From Siphonodentalium dalli (lineage: Eukaryota; Mollusca; Scaphopoda; Gadilida; Siphonodentaliidae): 64,000 nt of DNA. Every line of letters begins with the position of its first letter. The stretch's first letter is position 1. The stretch spans positions 3,555,784-3,619,783 of the forward strand of contig CP136066.1 of assembly GCA_032622095.1 (NCBI GenBank), given 5' to 3'. Below, piece after piece: positions 58,859-64,000 of the stretch. The notes under the pieces are model-generated. The model was not told the origin of the DNA, did no database searches, and was given only the letters and a program-made list of their open reading frames with translations. The translations under genes were made by a program, and so were the position numbers.

Positions 58859-59546
58859 AGTGGCTAAAGAACGGTATACTGCTCTTTAGCGATGAGGGCT
58901 AAAGACCGATACAGAGCGATACTGATTATAACGTTATACGTTGGCGCAATGCACAAAATATCTTGGCAACGCACTTGCCGCTCATCCAACATGGACCGCT
59001 CTTTAGCGCTGAGGGCTAAAGAATGGTACACCGCTCATTAGCGATGAGGACTAAAGAGCGTTACGGATTATAACGTTATACGTTTGGCGCAATGCACAAA
59101 ATATCTTTGCAACGCACGTGCCGCTCATCCAACATGTACCGCTCTTTAGCGCTGAGGGCCAAAGAACGGCACACCGCTCTAGATAATGACCATAACATAA
59201 CGTTATGTTTTTGCCCAATGCGGAAAATATCTTAGCAACGCACGTGCCGCTCATCCAACATGGACCGCTCTCTAGCACATACTGCTAAAGAGCAGTATAC
59301 CGTTCTTTAGCACCAAACGCTGAAGAGCGGTATACCGTGCATTAGTGTATCAGGCCCATATAGCTAAGGCGCGGTATACTGCTCATTATCGTTTGCCACT
59401 AAAGAGCAGTATACCGTTCTTTAGCACCAAAGGCTAAAAGAGCGGTATACCGTTAATTAGCGTACCAGGCCCACATAGCTAAAGCGCGGTATACCACTCT
59501 TTAGCATTTGGTATACTAAAGAGCGGTATACCGTTCTTTAGCCACT
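58859..59546. mobile_element. Inverted-repeat element carrying an array of 28-bp palindromes
   Basis: The ends AGTGGCTAAAGAACGGTATA (58859) and the reverse complement (59546) form about 20-bp inverted repeats. Around ten full or half copies of a self-complementary 28-bp motif lie inside. Its half site is GCTAAAGAGCGGTA, followed by its own reverse complement; examples are near 58862, 59281, 59391 and 59516. The left half also contains a ~140-bp unit with GGCGCAATGCACAAAATATC and GCCGCTCATCCAACATG, present three times (58941, 59085 and 59210). No open frame of note. Confidence 0.7.
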
Positions 59547-60637
59547 GCCATATATAAGTAAATCTGAAATGACATCAATGACCATCGATAGGTTGCTGAC
59601 TTTAAGAAGTTGAAGTTAATTCGTACCCTTATTATTAATTTCGGAGAGAATTCCCAACAATAGCTATTATTTCGCGTTGAGACATAGAGCGAAATTGCCA
59701 TCACTATTATCAAATTCAGCCTAAACCCCTGCAATCACGATTATCATGCAATCATGATTATTGGCACATGAGAGTATGTTACATACGATTAGTATACAAA
59801 TAGATGATATCACATGAGTTTCTATATTATACACAATTTATCAACCAAGTTCAATAAATTAGAATTTAGTGGATGAGGTTGATAAATTACGTATAAAATA
59901 TCTAGAACGAGTTTGAGAAACCTTTTTTCACAAGATCAAATAAAAGCGAAGTATTCATCGAATACAAGTTGTACAGCAATCATAAACTTCAGCGATCGCA
60001 AGTCATTAAATAATGGCATGATGTCATCACACGCGTTAATATTACACGTGTGTCTTCGCCAATAATAATGAAGTTGGTTGTGTGGGTTAAGTATGTGATA
60101 AACCACTTTATTTCCACCAGTTTGTGCCTACTTCTTTAAATTGTACTATTATTCGGTCATTTTTAAATTAGCGCACTACAAATCAGCCCTTGAAATTAGG
60201 AAAAATGTTCCAGATAATTTAATGCTGTGGCGTGTTAGATTTAACAATTTGGCAATGGCATTTCCCACGGCATTACTTATTTCCATGGTCAATTTCGAGG
60301 ACTTGAAAAATAATACCATTCATGGGTATTGCAGGCTTTGAGCAATACTAGTTTATATGTTAACTTAAATGTTATAAAACTAATTTTACAAAATGAAATC
60401 AATGAATCTGTCCACTCATCAAAGACATGTTATAATTCCACATACTGGTATGTAAAGGATATGCAAAGGAATATTCTTAGGTAACCATAACAGCAGCCTG
60501 GGCATGTCCAGGAATATTTTGGGGACACCTATTTTTGTGGCAAGGATGTCCCAATAGATTATGGGGTATTAAACTATTAATATTTCTCAACACCACATAA
60601 GTGTTGTTCCTACTTGTTACAAAATGAACCCTACGTC
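59547..60637. other. No supported gene
   Basis: AT-rich; open frames are short and featureless. Confidence 0.4.
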
Positions 60638-61667
60638 CTGGATAAAAATGAAACTGAAATTTCATGGTTACATGTTTATCAGTTGTTGATGAATATCCAT
60701 GGGAATTTATATACCGGTATACACTTAGCCTAAGTGTATAAATTATCATGGATATATGGGAGATTTTTTTTCACATTTATTATTTATTTGCGCTTAAGCG
60801 CAAATATTAGTGTTTAAGCGTAAATCATTTGCGCTTAAGCGAAAATATGTGTCTATCAATTCTAACAATTGTGCTTTAATACGCGCAAATCATTTGCGCT
60901 TGAGCGCAAATACCTAACACTCCCTTACATCCCTCTGATGTGAATGATTGAGTCCATCTCATATTATATTATCATGGACCCATAGTAGTAGCCCACATAC
61001 AGACTGGAAAGTTGAAGAAAACAATCCATATCACCATCTCTGTCCCTGGTGTCCCAAGAATTGGTGCCTCACTCCCAGAGCTCAAGTATATTTGATCAAA
61101 GGGACATCTCCTGCACAGATATCTACTATTGCCATGGCCCATGACCATATATAGGGAATTAGGGGTTACTGGGGGTTTGCATCCCTCATATGGTGTACTT
61201 ATTGACTAGAAATAGCTGGAAATAGGGGGAAAAACCTATTTTCATAATATCAGTATCCCTGTCCCTAAGAATTTGTGTCTCCTTCCCAGAGATATAGTAT
61301 ATGTTATCTCTTGCACAGATCTATACCATGTCCATGGTCATAAAACAGATCTTGGGGTAACTGGGGTATTGTTTCCCTCATATGGTGGGGCTATATATAC
61401 TTTAGTGATGTGTTTAGGCCTGTGCCATTTAAAATTTATTCAGGGGGGATCAATGCATATTAATTTGTATTTGCGCTTAAGCTCAAATATTATATATTTG
61501 CACTTAAGCGCAAATAATTTGCGCTTATGCGCAAATGATAGAGGTTATTTGCGCTAGGTGAAAATATTTGAGCTTAAGCGTAAGTAAATAATAAATGTGA
61601 AAAGGGCCTCCCATATGGATATTGATCAACAACTGGTATAAATAATGAAATTCCAATTAATATTTTT
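60638..61667. mobile_element. Inverted-repeat element with GCGCTTAAGCGC clusters
   Basis: The left arm (about 60638-60790) and right arm (about 61590-61667) share, in inverse orientation, 'cagttgttgat.aatatccat', 'gggag' and 'cacatttattattta'. Just inside each arm is a cluster of the palindrome TTTGCGCTTAAGCGCAAA and variants: about six copies at 60785-60912 and about six at 61469-61585. The middle is a diverged direct duplication (about 60960-61200 and 61240-61400) sharing 'ccctg.t.cc.aagaattgg/tgtc' and 'ctcatatggtg'. No transposase. Confidence 0.6.
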
Positions 61668-62329
61668 GTCAAAGAGTTAATTTGGACTTGCAAATTTGGG
61701 CACCCATACCCATACCCATACCCATATGTCCTGGATATGCGTGACAAGTATAAAGATATAATTCTACCTGTTCCATGTCACACGCCTTGAGTAGAACATT
61801 CAGAACATTCAGAGTACAGAAAGTATAAACCAGACTCTGTTTCATCCAAACGCTCATATGTGTTATCTAATTCTGAGAACCAGTTATTTTGTTGTGTTCA
61901 GTTTATAAATATATACAAGTTTCGTGTTGTAGTTTCTCGTTGTAAAACAGATTTGTCAATCTCACAGGACTTCCCCGTCTGTAAATCTTTGGCTAAAGTT
62001 TGTTAGAATGTACTGACAACCCACCGTCTTATCTACCAACCTTGCCAGGTTTATTACAAAAAAACTCAAAACAGTTTGCGACGTAGTCATAGTACGACCT
62101 GATAATATGGCTTACGCCACACAGGTCGTAGCGCGGATCTTCTATCAGCTTAGACGACTATCTAATTTTTTTAAATACACTTAATTTTAAGAATCAACTA
62201 ACACAGTCATTAATGTCAACATTATTGCAATTTATATTAGCTCTCAGACCTACCAGAACGTGTGTATAATTCCGTAATTATTTAATCCAAAAATCCAGTC
62301 GGAAAACATGTTGACAAAACGTGGTTAAA
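61668..62329. other. No supported gene; short CCCATA repeat
   Basis: CACCCATACCCATACCCATA occurs at 61700-61725. The remainder is without recognisable features. Confidence 0.4.
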
Positions 62330-62721
62330 TGGCCGAAGCAGGAGGAGCTAACATATCACATGACTACGTGCGTCACGTGCACTAATCGCGCATGGGAATG
62401 TCACCGAACATGATTCTGCAACCCACATGACTGTATCAGGAAGTTATCAGTACGCATGTGTAACAAATTGAAATCAGTTAGTTGTAAAAAATACACGCAT
62501 GCGCAGATTGTAGTTACGCTCACCTTGAATTGTATCAGGCTACCTGAATTGTACACTCAATGTGAACGCATGTGATTACCTTGACGCGTGCACGGGGATT
62601 CCGGGGGAACTCACAGGGGAATTCATGAAATGATGTGTCACATGCAATGATCGACGAACACACGACATGTCAGTGTTTACGTTCTATTATTTGTCGGATT
62701 TTAAGGATAAATGACACGTAG
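62330..62721 (+). promoter_or_regulatory. Candidate promoter and 5' leader exon
   Basis: A CpG-richer stretch with a CACGTG E-box (62374-62379) and an NRF-1-like CGCATGCGCAG (62496-62506). It ends at a consensus donor, CGTAG|GTGAGT (62722). A matching acceptor lies 80 bp downstream at 62800. No long frame is present, so the first exon would be non-coding. Confidence 0.35.
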
Positions 62722-62800
62722 GTGAGTGGATGGTTTCACTCTTGTATTAGTATTTAGTTGATAAATACATGTGCGTTGGTCCTAATTGTTACTTTTATAG

Positions 62801-62919
62801 GAATCATAGTCGCCTATGTTGTTTAAAGAACGCCATGGATCTTTGATGGCGTATAAGCCATGACACAAAGATCAAATGGATCTATTTGCGACGACGAGGA
62901 AGCGCAGGCCTTCCAAACA
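62801..62919 (+). CDS. Candidate first coding exon, protein unknown
   Basis: The acceptor TTACTTTTATAG ends at 62800 and a consensus donor, GTGAGT, starts at 62920. Within the exon, ATG at 62860 has a favourable context (AAGCCATGA). It opens a 20-codon frame, MTQRSNGSICDDEEAQAFQT, ending exactly at the donor in phase 0. An alternative ATG at 62876 (MDLFATTRKRRPSK) ends in phase 2. A short upstream ATG-TGA frame is at 62835. The next coding exon is not seen before the window ends, and a hAT element lies in the intron. I do not recognise the protein. Confidence 0.33.
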
Positions 62920-62970
62920 GTGAGTGATAAATAATTTGTTTATTAATATTTACATATAAGAAGACACAAG

Positions 62971-63751
62971 CAGAGGCGGACTGGGCCAAAAAACGGCCCG
63001 TTAAATGAATATAATACAGGCCCATCTGCCAAAGGCAGTTGCCAAGTGGGGGAGTGTCTCGATCCGTTCGGGGATGTCCACCTTTGGACATTCCAACTGC
63101 ACCCCCCCCCCTTGAATCAGAATCAGACCAAATACATGTGTTTGCATAATTCCATTTGCACCACCGCCCCCCCTTGCACCTCAGTGCTCTGGCCTGATAT
63201 CCGATATATTCATAAACCATGGTTCTACATATTCCCGGTATGAGACCATTCAGATATTTTTACCTGAAAAAATGCATAAATTCTAACATCTAGCGGTCTA
63301 ACTCCCGACAAATGCACGCGGCTACGGACAAGAGACCTGGACACACCGGGTTGTCCATGGTTGTTCGGGCCGTGTTGAGAACATTTTGAAAACTATACAA
63401 GAAAATTGCTAATCCTATTTATCATCTAGACTGGCCTCAACTGAAGCGTTCCTATTGTGTTAAAGATTTCAATTGGGGAGGGTCCGGGAGGGGTGCGTGA
63501 GAAATGTTTTGGGATTTACAGCTGGGAGTTACCTTTAAAATCTCGAGATTAATGGTGTCTTTACGTGGTGTTATATGGTGCTGACAAGTTCATTTAATGA
63601 CAAAATTACGATTAGCCAATTACATGCAGGCTGGTTAAACAACACATGCGGCGGCCCACGTCGGTTTCATTTGCGGCCCAACCACATATACCCCACGGTC
63701 TCCGGCCCATTGGGAATTTTCCCAGTCTCCCGATCGGCCAGTCCACCTCTG
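62971..63751. mobile_element. Non-autonomous hAT element with perfect 8-bp duplication
   Basis: GACACAAG is present immediately left (62963-62970) and right (63752-63759). The terminal inverted repeats are CAGAGGCGGACTGGGCC and GGCCAGTCCACCTCTG. An 8-bp duplication and CAG...CTG ends define the hAT superfamily. The 781 bp contain no transposase. Homopolymer C runs occur at 63101-63111 and 63167-63173. Confidence 0.88.
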
Positions 63752-63759
63752 GACACAAG

Positions 63760-64000
63760 TATGCATCAAGCAGCCATTTCCTCTCCATGCTACTGACAAC
63801 TGGTCATTATACAGTGTGCAAGTCCTGTGTCCATTTCAACACTTAAAATGAAATAGCTACCTGTACATGTACATTTAACTGACAACAGAAAGTGGTCACT
63901 GGGCATGACAACTGTCAACAATTTAAAATTCTTTGTTGATATAACTGGCCAGTACATTGTGTCCACTCACCACTTATTGTCAACAATGGGAAGTGTTGAA
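63760..64000. other. Edge of a possible further inverted repeat
   Basis: TTCAACACTT at 63836-63845 and AAGTGTTGAA at 63991-64000 are inverted. The second is cut by the window edge, so nothing more can be said. Confidence 0.3.

Overview
This is a gene-poor, AT-rich eukaryotic nuclear window with spliced metazoan genes and a heavy load of transposons. A marine lophotrochozoan, most likely a mollusc, fits best. Reasons: a tRNA-headed SINE with an (AATC)n tail, the 'GGGGCATAACTCC'/'GGGCCATAACTCC' repeats, Tx1/L1-type LINEs, and animal proteins (a C-type lectin, a Tctex1 dynein light chain, and an ERG-like potassium-channel tail). The phylum call is an inference; no species is claimed.

Host genes. 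(1) 7267-10573, plus strand: three exons with matching splice phases give the C-terminal end of a protein whose last coiled coil resembles the ERG/KCNH channel tetramerisation coil. (2) 26565-27103, plus strand: an intact Tctex1-domain protein of 170 residues. (3) 35926-37832, minus strand: the last two exons of a C-type-lectin-domain protein. Their intron holds a roughly 73-bp minisatellite built from the gene's own 3' splice site. (4) Weaker candidates: a promoter with a 5' exon and a first coding exon at 62330-62919, and a promoter-like 5' exon at 47390-47592.

Mobile DNA. Two minus-strand Tx1/L1-type LINEs (38435-42715 and 53187-56414) are both decayed and both flanked by 11-bp candidate target-site duplications. 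Two tRNA-derived SINEs lie at 20785-21112 and 47949-48370. Several MITE families are present: TTAA-flanked, piggyBac-like elements (3415, 4356, 8020, 20046, 21341, 22985, 50826); a family with long GTGACCCGCC ends (2214, 35507); a TCATTCTGC palindromic family with four copies; a hAT element with a perfect 8-bp duplication (62971-63751); and long foldback palindromes (105, 33336, 49348). Simple and complex tandem repeats occupy much of the remainder.

The most unusual structure is a two-hairpin cassette. Each hairpin is a ~69-bp near-palindrome, and the second is the reverse complement of the first. It occurs at seven places inside MITEs whose terminal repeats are unrelated. Two adjacent elements near the right end (58859-59546 and about 60638-61667) carry clusters of short perfect palindromes just inside their ends. 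The three firm genes do not form a pathway; they are ordinary neighbours separated by repeats.
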